From: Elephas maximus indicus
Lineage: Eukaryota > Chordata > Mammalia > Proboscidea > Elephantidae
Assembly (NCBI RefSeq): GCF_024166365.1
Contig: NC_064830.1
Coordinates: 86,670,721 to 86,734,720, forward strand
DNA: 64,000 nt
Direction: 5' to 3'
Shown here: piece after piece, positions 22,906 through 33,200 of the stretch
How the letters are laid out: every line of letters begins with the position of its first letter
Numbering within the stretch: position 1 is the stretch's first letter
The notes under the pieces: generated by a model
Databases searched by the model: none
What the model was told of the DNA's origin: nothing
Seen by the model: only the letters and a program-made list of their open reading frames with translations
Program-made: the position numbers and the translations under genes

Positions 22906-23100
22906 CATTAGACAGTGTTCTAAAAGCTTTAGATGCAAGATAACTTTTAATCCTCACACCACCCATTAAAGGAAGGCACCATTACTATCCTCATTTGCAG
23001 ATGAAGGAACTGAGGTTCTGAGTGGTTAAGCAAGTAGCCCAGGATCATACAGCAAAGATGTAGCAATGCTAAGATTCAAACCTGGGTCTATCTGACACCT
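22906..23100 (-). mobile_element. MIR SINE
   Basis: Reversed MIR: TTAATCCTCACACCACCC, CTCATTTGCAGATGAAGGAA, CTGAGGTTCTGAGTGGTTAA and GATTCAAACCTGGGTCTATC. Confidence 0.85.
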
Positions 23101-23199
23101 TGGGGCCCCACTCACCCCTGCTTCACAGGCTGCAGCCACAGGAAATGGGCCGTCATGTCTGACAGATGGGGTGAGGCTGCAGTCAGTTTCGGTTGACAA

Positions 23200-23480
23200 C
23201 ACCCAAGATTACTCCCAAATGGTGTTCCCCTTGGCTTTGTCTGGGGAAACCTAATTTGCAGCGATTGTGTTATAAAATTATCACTTTATCCACACAAATG
23301 GGCCAAGGCGACCGGTTGTCTATTCCTGTGGTTGTCCCAGATTATTAAATGAGCAGCTGCCTCCAAATATGTTTGCAGCCGCCTAATTCAACGGCTGCGT
23401 GCACTTGCATATTCATGGCTCCCAACCCACAGCCCAGGTCTGTAGGACTTCTTCAGTGGGGCTCTAAAAGGTAATTTATC
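23200..23480. promoter_or_regulatory. Unique block, candidate conserved noncoding element
   Basis: Free of recognisable repeats. It holds a RUNX-type word (TGTGGTT, 23,327-23,333), a Grainyhead-like ACCGGTT, a CAGCTG E-box, an octamer-like TTGCATATTCAT and AT-rich homeodomain-type words, plus several intact CpGs in an otherwise CpG-poor region. Motif density is suggestive only; conservation is untested. Confidence 0.3.
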
Positions 23481-23689
23481 CTGACAATTTAAATAAATAC
23501 ACTCCCACCAACTCTAGTGACTCCTCCAGATTCCAAAGAGTACCTGGACAGAAAGGGAAACCAGGCGTTGGGGTTGAGGGAGTCTGCTCAGGGTCTCAGG
23601 GTCAAGTGCAGCAGAAGGGACGAACACCATTGAAACAGTACACAGAGAATGCCGTATCAGTCTTTCAGACCTCCAATTTGCTGATTTTA

Positions 23690-23800
23690 AGTTCTGTGTC
23701 CTTGAGTGCCATATTCGATTGGTCTAAACCTCATTGTTCCTCACCTATAAAATGGGATTAACCCACTCATATATGGGCTTATAATGAGAATTAGATGAAA
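23690..23800 (+). mobile_element. MIR SINE, core
   Basis: CCTCATTGTTCCTCACCTAT, AAAATGGGATTAACCCACTC and TATAATGAGAATTAGATG follow MIR order. Confidence 0.65.
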
Positions 23801-23954
23801 CAATACAATTTCTCTAAGCTTCTGTCATTCTTGCTTTGCTTTCATATACTCATACCTCCAGGACTACAGGTTACTTAATTTTTCCTCTTTAAATTGACCC
23901 ACTTCTATTTTTTAAGCTAAATAGTATTTATTCATGACCAATTAATTTCTGTTG

Positions 23955-24560
23955 TTAGTGACCATCAAGTCAGCTGTGATCATGGCAGCCTTATGTATGT
24001 AACAGAACCAAACGTAGCCCAGTCCTGTACCATCTTCACTACTGTCGGTATATCTGAGTCCACTGTTGTACCCACTGTGTATTTTGAATGCCTTCTAACC
24101 TAGAGGGCTCCTCTTCTAGCCCTATTTAAAAAAAAAAAAAAAACCCACTGCTGTCAACTTGATTCTAACTCATAGTGACCCCATAGGACGGAGCAGAATT
24201 GTCCCATAGGGTTTCCAAGGCTGTAAGTCTTTAGGAAAGCAGAGTGCCACATCTTTCTCCCCCAGAGTGACTGGTGGGTTTAACTGCTGACCTTTAGGTG
24301 AGCAGCTGAGCACTTTAACCACTGCACTACTGGGGCTTTTCTAGCACTGTATCTGTCAATGGTCTGTTGTGATCTATATTCACTGGCTAATTTTTGGAAG
24401 TAAATCACCAGGCCTTTCTTCCTGGTCTTAGTCTAGAAGCTGGACAGGAACCTGTCCTCCACGGGTATTTGAAATATCAGTGGCCTGGCTTCCCACAGCA
24501 CAGCAGCACATAAGCCACCACAGTACGACAGATCGACAGGACCTTATTAATAACATTCCG
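23955..24560 (-). mobile_element. RTE-related element split by a SINE
   Basis: Reversed tail GTTGTTAGTGACCATCAAGT, then CCCAGTCCTGTACCATCTTC, CCACTGTGTATTTTGAATGC; after the SINE it resumes with GCACTGTATCTGTCAATGGT, CACCAGGCCTTTCTTCCTGG, AGTACGACAGATCGACAGG. The tail is RTE-like, the middle is shared with the type C SINE body, so this may be a non-autonomous relative. Confidence 0.7.
24128..24338 (-). mobile_element. AfroSINE nested in the RTE-related element
   Basis: Runs from the A-rich end and CAACTTGATTCTAACTCATA to GCACTACTGGGGCTTTT. Flanks TTCTAGCCCTATTT and TTCTAGCACTGTAT match at 11 of 14 positions, an aged target duplication. Confidence 0.9.
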
Positions 24561-25097
24561 CAAACCACAGCAACATTTGGGAATCGGCTCAACAGCAACA
24601 GGTTACTAGTTTTTAAAATAATAGACAACTTTAAGCATTGAAGTGGCCTCTCCACGTGCCACCTCTGTAATATGCGAACCACACTTAGGGAAAGTCTGTC
24701 TGGGGTGGGTAAGGCCACAGCTGAGCATCCAAGGCTTAGGAGATGTTCAGCGCTTCCTTGTTGCACCTCTTCTTTTCCTGAAGCCTTTCCTAAAGCCAGG
24801 CTCAAACGTGAGGAAGATCCCAACATGGTGAAATTGACTGAATGTGCCTACAAAGTGCCCGGTGTGGGGTGGGCCAGCTCAGTCACCACAAGGGACCTAG
24901 AATCAGCTTCTGTATCACTGAAGACCATCCACCCCCTGCCTCTTGCTGCTCAGCCCAAGGCTGCTGGAGCTCAAACCTCAGCTGTGTTGAGTCACTAGCA
25001 CGACAGTCCGAGGCGGACACCTAGCCTCTCTGTGTCACGGCATGCACACACTTCAGAAAGAGAAAGTGTAATTCAAACATTTGTTAAGGCCAGAAAA
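24561..25097. other. No gene or recognisable element
   Basis: GC-richer unique segment with overlapping frames of up to 132 codons on opposite strands (24,428-24,826 minus and 24,672-24,998 plus). No domain or splice context supports either as coding. Confidence 0.4.
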
Positions 25098-25260
25098 GAA
25101 ACAAACCCTTTGTCGTCTAGTTGATTCTGACTCATGCTGACCCCATTTGTTACAGAATAGAACTTCTCCCTAGGGTTTTCTTGGCTGGAATCTTTATGAA
25201 AGCAGATCACCAGGACTTTCTTCCATGGCACTACTAGCCATCAACTTTTAGATTAGTAAT
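25098..25260 (-). mobile_element. AfroSINE, head missing
   Basis: Minus-strand body: GTCTAGTTGATTCTGACTCA, ATAGAACTTCTCCCTAGGGT, TCTTTATGAAAGCAGATCAC, CAGGACTTTCTTCC. It ends near CTTTTAGATTAG before the tRNA-like head. Confidence 0.8.
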
Positions 25261-25308
25261 AGAGAGAAGAACACTTGCATCACCCAGGGACCTTCTTGTT
25301 CAGGTAAA

Positions 25309-25524
25309 AAACCCATTGCCATTGAGTCAATACCAACTCATAGTGACCCTGTAGGACAGAGTAGAACTGCCCCAAAGGGTTTCCAAGGCTGTAATCTTTA
25401 TGAAAGCAGACTGCCACATCTTTCTCCCCCAGGGCAGCTTGTGAGTTCGAGTTGCCTGTCTTAAGGTTAGCAGTTCTTTCGGCTAGCAGCCTAGTGCTTA
25501 ACTACTGTACCACCAGGGCTCCTT
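25309..25524 (-). mobile_element. AfroSINE with 13-bp target duplication
   Basis: CATTGCCATTGAGTCAATAC to ACCACCAGGGCTCC, with the middle block TGCCACATCTTTCTCCCCC. Flanks TTGTTCAGGTAAA and TTGTTGAGGTAAA differ at one base (25,296-25,308 and 25,525-25,537). Confidence 0.93.
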
Positions 25525-25587
25525 TTGTTGAGGTAAAGGGGTATTTTTTAAAGGCCCAGATAAGCAGACACACATTAGTTTGTGTTC

Positions 25588-25795
25588 CCTCTTTCCTTCC
25601 CTCCTTTTCTCTTTTCCTCTCTCCCTTCTTTCTTCCTTTCCTTCTGTTTTTCCTTCCTTCATCTCTCTACCTCATAACTTCTCCCTCTCTCCCTCCCTCT
25701 TTCCCCTCTTATTTTCTCCATCTCTCCTCTCTCTTCCTCCCTTCTCTCTGTAATTTCCTCCCTCCCTCTCTCTGCCCCTATCTCCCTCCCACACA
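25588..25795 (+). repeat. Polypyrimidine tract (CTTCC/TCTCC-rich)
   Basis: About 200 bases almost wholly C and T on the plus strand, with CTTCC and CTCTC words and a few isolated A or G bases. The 115-codon Ser/Leu/Pro-rich frame across it is a composition artefact. Such mirror-rich tracts can form triplex DNA. Confidence 0.85.
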
Positions 25796-26115
25796 CTAAG
25801 GGCCTCCTATGCCCCAGGCACTCCTTCAGACCCTATATATGATAAAATCCATTGCCAGTCCAGTCGATTCAGACTCATAGTTACCCTAGAGGACAGAGTA
25901 GAACTGCCACCATAGGGTTTCCAAGGAGCAGCTGGTGGATTTGAACTGCTGACCTTTTGGTTAGCAGCTGTAGCTCTTAACTGCTACACCACCAGGGCTC
26001 CAAATACATGATAGGGCTTGTTATTCCCATTTCACAGATGGAACTGAGGAGACTGCAGCTTGGAGAAAATAAGTGGTTTGTACAAATTCACAGAGCTTGT
26101 GTGCAAAGGAGCTGA
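25796..26115 (-). mobile_element. MIR SINE split by an AfroSINE
   Basis: Left part CCTATGCCCCAGGCACTCC; right part TTGTTATTCCCATTTCACAG, ATGGAACTGAGGAGACTGCA and ACAAATTCACAGAGCTTGTG. Together they form a reversed MIR. Confidence 0.75.
25845..26003 (-). mobile_element. AfroSINE (type A) inserted in MIR
   Basis: AAATCCATTGCCAGTCCAGT to ACCACCAGGGCTCC. Target duplication ATATATGATA/ATACATGATA (25,835-25,844 and 26,004-26,013), one mismatch. Confidence 0.92.
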
Positions 26116-26314
26116 CATCTTTCCCCCAATACACACTAAAAGTGACACCCACTTGTGGAAATTAAGGTGGTTCAGCCATGTGCCGTGTAACGCACTGCAG
26201 TCACCTCCAGTGCCTGCCTGGCTCTAGGGGAAATTTTGGAATTGTGTGTGTGTTGAGAAACAAGTTCAGGCTCCCGTATTCGAGTCTTGTTTCCTGTCTG
26301 CAGTGTGTGTGAGT

Positions 26315-26575
26315 GCACAGGCTCACAGTGCTTAGGAGCACAGCCTCCGGAGCCAGACTGCCTGGTTCATCTTTGGGTTCCACCACTTCTCAATCACCCA
26401 ATGCTGGCCACGTCCCTTAACATGTCTGGCCCTCAGTCTTTGTACCTGAAATATGGGGATAATAATAGAACTTGCCCTCTGAGTTGTCGTGAGGAATAAA
26501 CAAGGCAACATATGGGACAAGCTCTGTGCAGCAGCTGGTGAGTGTCAATAAATATTAGCTATTGTTATCATTCTT
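26315..26575 (+). mobile_element. MIR SINE, near full length
   Basis: GAGCACAGCCTCCGGAGCCA, GACTGCCTGGTTCATC, AATATGGGGATAATAATAGA, GTTGTCGTGAGGAATAAAC and AGTGTCAATAAATATTAGC are in order. Confidence 0.85.
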
Positions 26576-26742
26576 ATTAGAATTATATGAAATTACAAAG
26601 CACCTGCTCAAATGTAAGTGGATTTTTACAGCAAGGAGAATCCAGGTGCTCGTCTCTACCATTCCTGCATTCCGGTCTCGGCTCCGCCACCTAGGACAAA
26701 GCCTGACACATGGTAAACAGCAAAAAATCACAAAGGTCAGCT

Positions 26743-27492
26743 CAGTGGTATCACTGGGGGTTACAGGGGGTGCGAACCACACCAGGTGACACTGTCAGAG
26801 AGGGTGACGCGAAAATCCCTGTCTCTAAAATTTTTGTGCAGTTTCAGCAGAAATGCGTTTTTTAAATTAAAATACCCTATAATTTTTTTTTATAATTAGT
26901 TATAACAACAAATTTTTTTATAAGTCCAGCTTACATGTATCAGTATACCTACAAGACTAAAACTCTATGCTGATTTACTTTTTGAGCCTTCTATCCTGCT
27001 CCAGTCAGAGCTGTCATTATTGCCCAGTCACAATGACGCTTGGAATCACGTGGTTTCATCTGCACGTGCTACAAGCATGTTGGTTTCCTTGCTGCCGCTG
27101 TTTTCACGGCTGCTGACTTTGCCAACTTTTCTGGTGTTTTAGCTACAATATTGTGTGGTAATCAGTATTTGTGAACCTATATCGATAACTTTTTTGAGAA
27201 TGAAGTAGTAATTAAAGGAAAAGAACGAGAAAAATCAAAACTAATAATATCGTAAATAATAATGTTATTATTCAGTGAAGAAAGATTTTACAAAACAATT
27301 TTGTGGCTAGTATTCATATAATCTAAGAAAGGTTACATTTAAGCAATTTACAACTATATCACATATCATTCTAAGATTAAAATTGATAATAGACATTAGT
27401 AAGGATTCTGTATGGTTTGGTACAGGAGGAGGTTCATGGGGGGATAACATGAGTTACTGCACTGGGTGACACCAACCCTAGTGATGCCACTG
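26743..27492. mobile_element. Non-autonomous hAT-type DNA transposon, 750 bp, both ends present
   Basis: The left end reads CAGTGGTATCACTGGGGGTT; the right end, read inward on the other strand, CAGTGGCATCACTAGGGTTG. These are inverted terminal repeats agreeing at the diagnostic CAGTGGYATCACTRGGG. The flanking 8-mers GGTCAGCT and GATCAATT differ at three positions, all transitions, which fits an aged 8-bp target duplication as made by hAT transposases. The interior is AT-rich with no open frame, so it would have depended on a transposase supplied elsewhere. The end sequence suggests a Tip100-like group; that subgroup is a guess. Confidence 0.82.
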
Positions 27493-28524
27493 GATCAATT
27501 AGTATCATAATGCTGAGTCCTGCTCCCTTCAGGTTCATGGAGGTCAAATTTTAGGGACAAATACTTCTTTTTAAACCACCATGCATCCGTCTGCCTACTA
27601 TCTGAGGTTCTCTCTCTCTCTAGGTAAACACCTGGGAATGCGGCAGTTGTTTGGTGCTGGCAGGGTTATCTCCTCCCTCACCCCTACACACCCCACCTGC
27701 ACCAGCAGCTGGGGTCTCCACAACCACGTGTGAGGACAGCAGCTCTCCAAGGGCTAAAGGAAGCACACAGGGGCTGGGGAGGAGGGTCTGAACAGGAGCA
27801 GGAGGGGAGGAGAGAACCACCTCGGAGCGTCTGGCTTGTTGTCTGCGTTCCCTCCAGAGAATCATAAATTACTTCCCTTTTCTTGTTCATTGCTGCTCCA
27901 GTGGAAATTAAATTCACAGCCTGTATTTTAAATCCTATATGTTGTTTGGCTTAAGCTAGGGTTTTTTGTTTTTTGTTTTTTTTTTCATTCTGATAAATAG
28001 GGCATTTTAATAACATTCACAGCATGACAAAGAATTGGGAGAAAATATACATGCCTCTCCAGGTGCTGGATTCCTCTGGCGCTGCAGAGATGGGATCTTG
28101 TCACTGCTTTCTACCGGAGAGTGACTAATGCTTAAGTAGGAAGGAGTCTGTGTCTCTGGCACCTTCAGGGGCTGGCACAGCAGGAGACATGAGAGCTGAG
28201 AGCCAGTGGGAGAACTCCTGGAAAGGGGCCATGGAGAAGAGGCAGGCGGGGACAAGATCCAGGCATACTGAGTTTGCTCCTCCTGGACAGCATGCAGCCT
28301 CAAGGGGGATGGCCTGGACCCCGCGCACAGTCCCTGTCGCTGCCCTTCTCCACTCTCCCAGGGCTCTGTGTCATCACTGTTGCTGACAGAGATAATAGGG
28401 TGATGAAATGTCCCTGATCCATCAAGTGCTGCACACGAGGGCAATGGGCTGCTTTCGTTCTTTTTTTTTTTTTTTCCACTTTGCCCTCTGTTGTCTACAG
28501 AGGTCTTTGACATTAGCATGCATG
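27493..28524. other. No gene called; one longish frame
   Basis: A minus-strand frame of 170 codons (28,007-28,519) is the longest in the window. It begins next to a poly-T/poly-A-like run, is Ser/Pro/Leu-rich, has no recognised domain, and its region also contains a 78-codon plus-strand frame. I regard it as chance. Confidence 0.4.
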
Positions 28525-28640
28525 GGCTGGCTCCTGCTCTGTGCTAGGTTCTGTGGGGGATACAGAGATGAATAAGACAAAGCCACTGCCCTTGCCAAGC
28601 ACACATTCCAGGGGGAAGACAGATATGCGCTCAAGCAATA
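28525..28640 (-). mobile_element. L2 LINE, 3' end
   Basis: TCTGTGCTAGGTTCTGTGGG, GGATACAGAGATGAATAAGA and CCAAGCACACATTCCAGGGG match a reversed L2 terminus. Confidence 0.65.
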
Positions 28641-28737
28641 GTAGTGAGATGACAGTGGTGATGGCGTACTGAATGCTCGCTTTGCATGTTTGCATCTAGC
28701 ACTGTGCTAACCACCTTACAAAAAAAGAGGTCCAAGT

Positions 28738-29070
28738 TTTACTGGTCTGACAGAGACTGGAGAAATCTGAAGAGTATGGCCCCGGACTCCTTTTTAACCA
28801 GTACTGAAGTCACTCCTGTTCACACTTCAGCCAAAGGTTAGACAGGCCCATAAAATAAAACGTGACTAAATGGGCACACCAGCCCAGGGGCAAAGACGAG
28901 AGGGCAGGAGGGGATGGACAGGAAAGCTGGTACTGGGGAGCCCAGGGTCAAGAAGGGGAGAGTGTTGACATATTGCGGGGTGGCAACCAACGTCACAAAA
29001 CTGTATGTGTATTAATTGTTTAGTGAGAAACTAATTTGCTCTGTAAACCCTCATTTAAAATACAATTAAA
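28738..29070 (+). mobile_element. L1 LINE, 3' UTR end (afrotherian type)
   Basis: Plus-strand counterpart of 22,318-22,790: TGGTCTGACAGAGACTGGAG, TCAGCCAAAGGTTAGACAGG, AGTGTTGACATATTGCGGGG, TTTAGTGAGAAACTAATTTG, then AAATACAATT and an A tail. Confidence 0.87.
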
Positions 29071-29078
29071 AAAAAAAG

Positions 29079-29190
29079 ATTACAGCCAAGAAAACCCTAT
29101 GGAGCAGTTCTACAAAGTTCTACTCTGTAACATACAATACAGGGTGGCCATGAGTCAGAATCTACTCGAGGGCAACTAACAACAACATTA
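29079..29190 (+). mobile_element. AfroSINE (type B), 3' half
   Basis: GATTACAGCCAAGAAAACCC, TATGGAGCAGTTCTAC, GGCCATGAGTCAGAATC and the ACTAACAACAACA tail. It abuts the A tail of the L1 above, so it may have inserted into that tail. Confidence 0.85.
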
Positions 29191-29337
29191 ACATATTTTT
29201 ACACAAATAAACAGTCCCTTCTATGTTTGTTTGTTTGCCAACAAGTGTGCTATGCTAATATTTTTACAGCAACATGTAAAAAAAAATGTCTTTAAAAAAA
29301 AAAGAGTTCCAAATGAAGCCTGGCAACAGCCTTGGTC

Positions 29338-29900
29338 ATCCATTTAATAATTATTAGTCAAGTGCCTAGTCTGTACCAAGGACTTTTTGTTTTCGATGCC
29401 TGAGCATCACAAACCCCTACCCTCATGGACTTTCTATACCAGCTGGTGGTAGTGGTGAGGAGGAGACAAACAAACAATAAATGCACACAGAAATATAGAC
29501 TGTATCTGGAGGGGATAACTTACAATGCAAGTGGAGAGTGACAGGAGTGTTGTTTTACGGCGGGTAGATGGGAAAAGCCTCCCCAACGAGCGAATGAAGT
29601 AGAAGAGTGAGTTATGGGGGTATCCAGAAGAGCCTTCCAGGCTGAGGGCACAGCAGGTGAAAAGGTCCTGAGGCATGCTTGGAGTGTATTAAGAACACGG
29701 AGAAGTGAGTGAGAGAGAGAGAGTGGTGGGAAATGAGATCAGAGAAATCTTAGAACTCAAAGGAAGAGTTTTGTATTTTATCTAAAGGCCATGGAAATTT
29801 ACTGGAAGATTTCAAAGCGTGGGAGTGAAGTTGAGTTTAAATTTTGAAAGAATTGCAGCGGCTGCAGTGTAGGGAATGGACTGTAGAGGGCAAGGGTGGA
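29338..29900 (-). mobile_element. L2 LINE, 3' end and part of ORF2
   Basis: AGTCAAGTGCCTAGTCTGTA, CCCTACCCTCATGGACTTTC, AGAGCCTTCCAGGCTGAGGG, GGTCCTGAGGCATGC, TATCTAAAGGCCATGGAAAT. Minus-strand L2 in the same order as at 9,940 and 38,523. Confidence 0.7.
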
Positions 29901-30021
29901 TGCAGAGGACTAGTTAGGAAGTCCTGAAGGGCAGGTACTGCTATTCCCATGCTGTAGATGAAAACAGCTGAGGCTTGAAGTTGAAGCTTATTCATGGCTT
30001 CAACACTAGTAAATAGAAGCG

Positions 30022-30215
30022 AAGGAGCCCTTGGTGGTGCAGTGGTTAACTGAAAGGTCAGCAGATTGAATCCACCAGCTGCTGCGTGTGAGAAAGATGT
30101 AACAGTCACTTCCGTAAAGATCACAGCCTTGGAAACTCTATGGGGCAGTTCTACTTTGTCCTATAGGGCCCTTATGAGTCGGAATCAGTTCGATGGCCAT
30201 ACGTTTTGGAAATGA
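30022..30215 (+). mobile_element. AfroSINE with shortened head
   Basis: AAGGAGCCCTTGGTGGTGCA, then directly TTAACTGAAAGGTCAGCAG, so the GCTTGGCTGCTAAC part is missing. Body GGGGCAGTTCTACTTTGTCC and tail TTATGAGTCGGAATCAG are present. Confidence 0.88.
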
Positions 30216-30272
30216 AAGAATCAGAGGACAAAGCTAGGATTACTTCATTTCAGAAACTCTGCTGTTAACCTC

Positions 30273-30792
30273 TGTCTTAGTTATCTAGTGCTGCAATAAC
30301 AAAAATACCACAAGTGGATGGCTTTTAACGAACAGAAATTTATTCTCTCACAGTCTAGAAGGCTAAAAGTTCAAATACAGGGCACCAGCTCCAGGGGAAG
30401 GCTTTCTCTCTCCGTCAGTTATGGGGGGAAGGTCCTTGTGGTCAATCTCCCCTGGTCTAGGACCTTCTCAGTGTAGGCATCTTGGGTCCAAAGGACATGC
30501 TCTGCTCCTTGTGCTTCTCTCTTGGTGGCATGAGATCCCTCTTCTGTCTGGTCACTTCTCTCTTTTATATGTCAAAAAGAGATTGACTCCAGATACAATC
30601 TAATCCTGTAGATTGAGTCCTGCCTCATTAACATAACTGCCTGTAATCCTGCCTCATTACCATCATAGAGGTTAGGCTTTACAACACATAGGAAAATTAT
30701 GTCAGACCACAAAATGGTAGACAACCACACAATACTGGGAATCATGGCCTACTGACACAGATTTTAGGGTACCACAATTCAATCCATAACGA
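30273..30792 (-). mobile_element. Solo LTR, MaLR-like
   Basis: Minus-strand copy of the 7,579/13,655 family. In plus orientation: TGTCTTAGTTATCTAGTGCT, TATTCTCTCACAGTCTAGAA, TTTATATGTC (TATA side), CACAATTCAATCCATAACGA. About 520 bases, no internal region. Confidence 0.85.
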
Positions 30793-31464
30793 CCCCTGTG
30801 ATTGGCCTGAAAATTAGAGTAAAAGGCAGAAAGTGATTCTCGTTGTATGTGGTGCAAACATCTCACCTGGACGCTTACAGGAGGGAGGAAACCACTGCAG
30901 ATAGGTGGCAAATCAGGGAAATCTTCATACCAGAAGTGACATTGTGTTGGCCTTGAAGGAAGAGAGTCTTTTGGTCAGATATAGAGATAGAAAGATGGGG
31001 AAGAGAAAGAAGCGCATCCAGATGTAAATGGTGATAGGATAGGGTGAAATTATGTAGTTCAGGATGACTAGAAATTTGGGAACCTCTGATAGAGGTGTGG
31101 CACAGGAGATTGAACAGGTGGCTAGACAATAATGGATATTAAATGCTAAACCGAAGAGCTGCTGATAAGGAGCTAGTAAATGTTTTCAGCCTGTGAGTGG
31201 TAAAGAAAATTGACTGTATTATGGAGGTCAGAGTTGGAAATCTTGAGGGTGTCAACTGAGAACTTGGTGTCCCCAGCTTTGTTCCATCAAAGCCACATCA
31301 GGAGAAGGCTGGCAGATGCTTGGCAGGGAGTTCATTAGAGTCTGAAACTGGATCTTGGAGACTGGGGCAAAGGTGTTGTCATTCATGAAAGTAAGAAATA
31401 CAAGAAAAAAGAAATATTTTCAGAAAGAGATGATCTACATGGTTTTAGACATATTGAAAGAAAA
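30793..31464. other. Mostly unique, possible L2 relic
   Basis: At 30,900-31,240 words such as CCAGAAGTGACATTGTG and AGCCTGTGAGTGGTAAAG faintly recall reversed L2 sequence. Too weak to annotate firmly. Confidence 0.3.
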
Positions 31465-31631
31465 GATACCAAAAAACCAAACCCCTTGCCATCAAGTCAA
31501 TTCTGACTCATAGCGACCCTATAGGACAGGGTAGAACTGCCCCATAGGGTTTCCAAGGAGCAGCTGGTGAATTTGAACTATTGACCTTTTAGATAGAAGC
31601 CGAGCTCTTAACCACTATGCCACCAGGGCTC
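31465..31631 (-). mobile_element. AfroSINE (type A) with 10-bp target duplication
   Basis: CCTTGCCATCAAGTCAATTC to CCACCAGGGCTC. Perfect flanks TGAAAGAAAA (31,455-31,464 and 31,632-31,641). Confidence 0.94.
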
Positions 31632-31798
31632 TGAAAGAAAAAAATAGAGGAATTTATTTTACTAACATTCTTAATGCATTTTATAATTGATCAGGTCAAT
31701 TCTAAGTATTTGCAAAATAGTAACACATTAAATACTCATAATTCTATGAGAAATGTTCTATTATTATCCTTCTTTTTCAGACAAGAGAACTGAGGCAC

Positions 31799-32477
31799 TG
31801 TATTCATTTCCTAGAGCTGCCGAAACAAAGTACCCCACCTCGGTGGCTTAAAACCACAGAAATGTGTTCCCTCACAGCTCTGGAGGCTGTTGTTATTATT
31901 GCTGTTAGTTGTTATTATTGCTGTTAGTTGTCATCGAGTCGATTCTGACTCACGGCAACTGACGCGTGCAGAGTAGAACTGTTCCACAGGGTTTTCTAAA
32001 CTGTGACCTTTCAGAAGCCCATCCCCAGGCCTGTCTTCTGAGGTGCCTTCGGATGAGTTCAAACCACCAAACTTTCAGTTAATAGTTGACCACTTAACAG
32101 TTTGTACCACCCAGGGCTTCTTTCTGGAGGCTGGAAGTCTGAATTCAGGGTGTCAGCTCTCTCTGAAGGCTATAGTGGAGGATCCTTCCTAGTCTTTTCC
32201 AGCTTCTTGTAGCCCCAGGAGTTCCTTGGCTTGTGGCAGTGTAGCTTCAATCTTTGCCTCCATTTTTATACGACCATTTTCCCGCCATGTGTCTCTCTCC
32301 TTTTCTTATAAAGACACTCACCAGTCACATTGGATTAGAATCCACCCTACTCCTATAAATCTTATGTTGATTACTTATATCTGCAAAGATTCTATTTCAA
32401 AATAAGGTCCCATTCACAGGTACTGGGAGTTAGGAGTTCAACATATTTTTCTGGGAGACACAATTCAACATGTAATA
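31799..32477 (-). mobile_element. ERVL-MaLR LTR inside MIR, itself carrying a SINE
   Basis: TGTATTCATTTCCTAGAGCT, GTGGCTTAAAACCACAGAAA, AGGCTGGAAGTCTGAATTCA, ACACTCACCAGTCACATTGG, TATTTCAAAATAAGGTCCCA and ACACAATTCAAC follow the reversed order of MLT1/MST-type MaLR LTRs. Without the SINE it is about 445 bases. Confidence 0.8.
31889..32122 (-). mobile_element. AfroSINE (type B) nested in the LTR
   Basis: Begins with an ATT/GTT-rich tail holding a 19-base direct repeat, then TGTCATCGAGTCGATTCTGA, and ends near CACCCAGGGCTTCT. Perfect target duplication TCTGGAGGCT (31,879-31,888 and 32,123-32,132). Confidence 0.92.
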
Positions 32478-32984
32478 GGTGCATTGAGGTTAAATACCTT
32501 GTCCATTGTTACACAGCTAGTGAGCATCAGAACTGGGATTTGAACTCAGGAAATTTGGCTCAAGAGTTTATGCTTCAAGAACCATATTACGATGTCTTCC
32601 TTGTGAAGACTGATACCAAGCCAATTATCTGCAAATGACAAATTACTCACATTTATTATGTTTTACAAAAGAAAATGATCCGTATTGGCCATCAAGTCTC
32701 TAAGTTTAGAGGTATAGCTGTGTCATTCAGATTCACTTGCATCTATGCCGTTAATGACAACTACACTTGAAGTATCTACTAGGTCTCCCTGTCGCTGTAT
32801 TTCATCCATTATGACCGGACTGCTCTGCCACATCCTGTTGACCATTACATTACCAGTGCATAGGAAAACACGTGGAATATAATTCATACTCTGTAAATAC
32901 TTGTTGTTGAGTATGTTCTTCTGTCAGAACCGCACGCCTTGGACCCTGCGCTCTGACAGTATAGTACACCCGTTATGACAACAG

Positions 32985-33200
32985 AATCTGGAGTCAGACT
33001 TCTGGGTTTGAATTCTGACTCTTGCTGCTTACTAGCTGTGAGGCCCTGAGTCAGTTACTTAATGGTCTGTGTGGGGATGATAAAAATAATGACCTCACAA
33101 CCCTTCTACGAAGATCAGATGAGTTAACATATGTGATGCACTTTAAACAGTTTTTTTAGCATATAGTAAGAGATCAACAAGTGCTAGCTATTAAAAATTA
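32985..33200 (+). mobile_element. MIR SINE, near full length
   Basis: AATCTGGAGTCAGACTTCTG, GGTTTGAATTCTGACTCTTG, TTACTAGCTGTGAGGCCCTG, GATGAGTTAACATATGTGAT, AGTAAGAGATCAACAAGTGC. Confidence 0.87.

Larger units (their letters stand above)
31715..32620 (-). mobile_element. MIR SINE split by an LTR
   Basis: Left part ATTATTATCCTTCTTTTTCA, GACAAGAGAACTGAGGCAC; right part GCATTGAGGTTAAATACCTT, TACACAGCTAGTGAGCATC, GGGATTTGAACTCAGG. The two halves join into one reversed MIR when the LTR is removed. Confidence 0.8.

Noticed and set aside
25452-25799. 115-codon Ser/Leu/Pro-rich frame
   Set aside because: It is the translation of a polypyrimidine tract preceded by a SINE head.
28007-28519. 170-codon open frame on the minus strand, the longest in the window
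   Set aside because: Low-complexity Ser/Pro/Leu-rich text, lysine run from an A/T tract near its start, no recognised domain, and overlapping frames on both strands.
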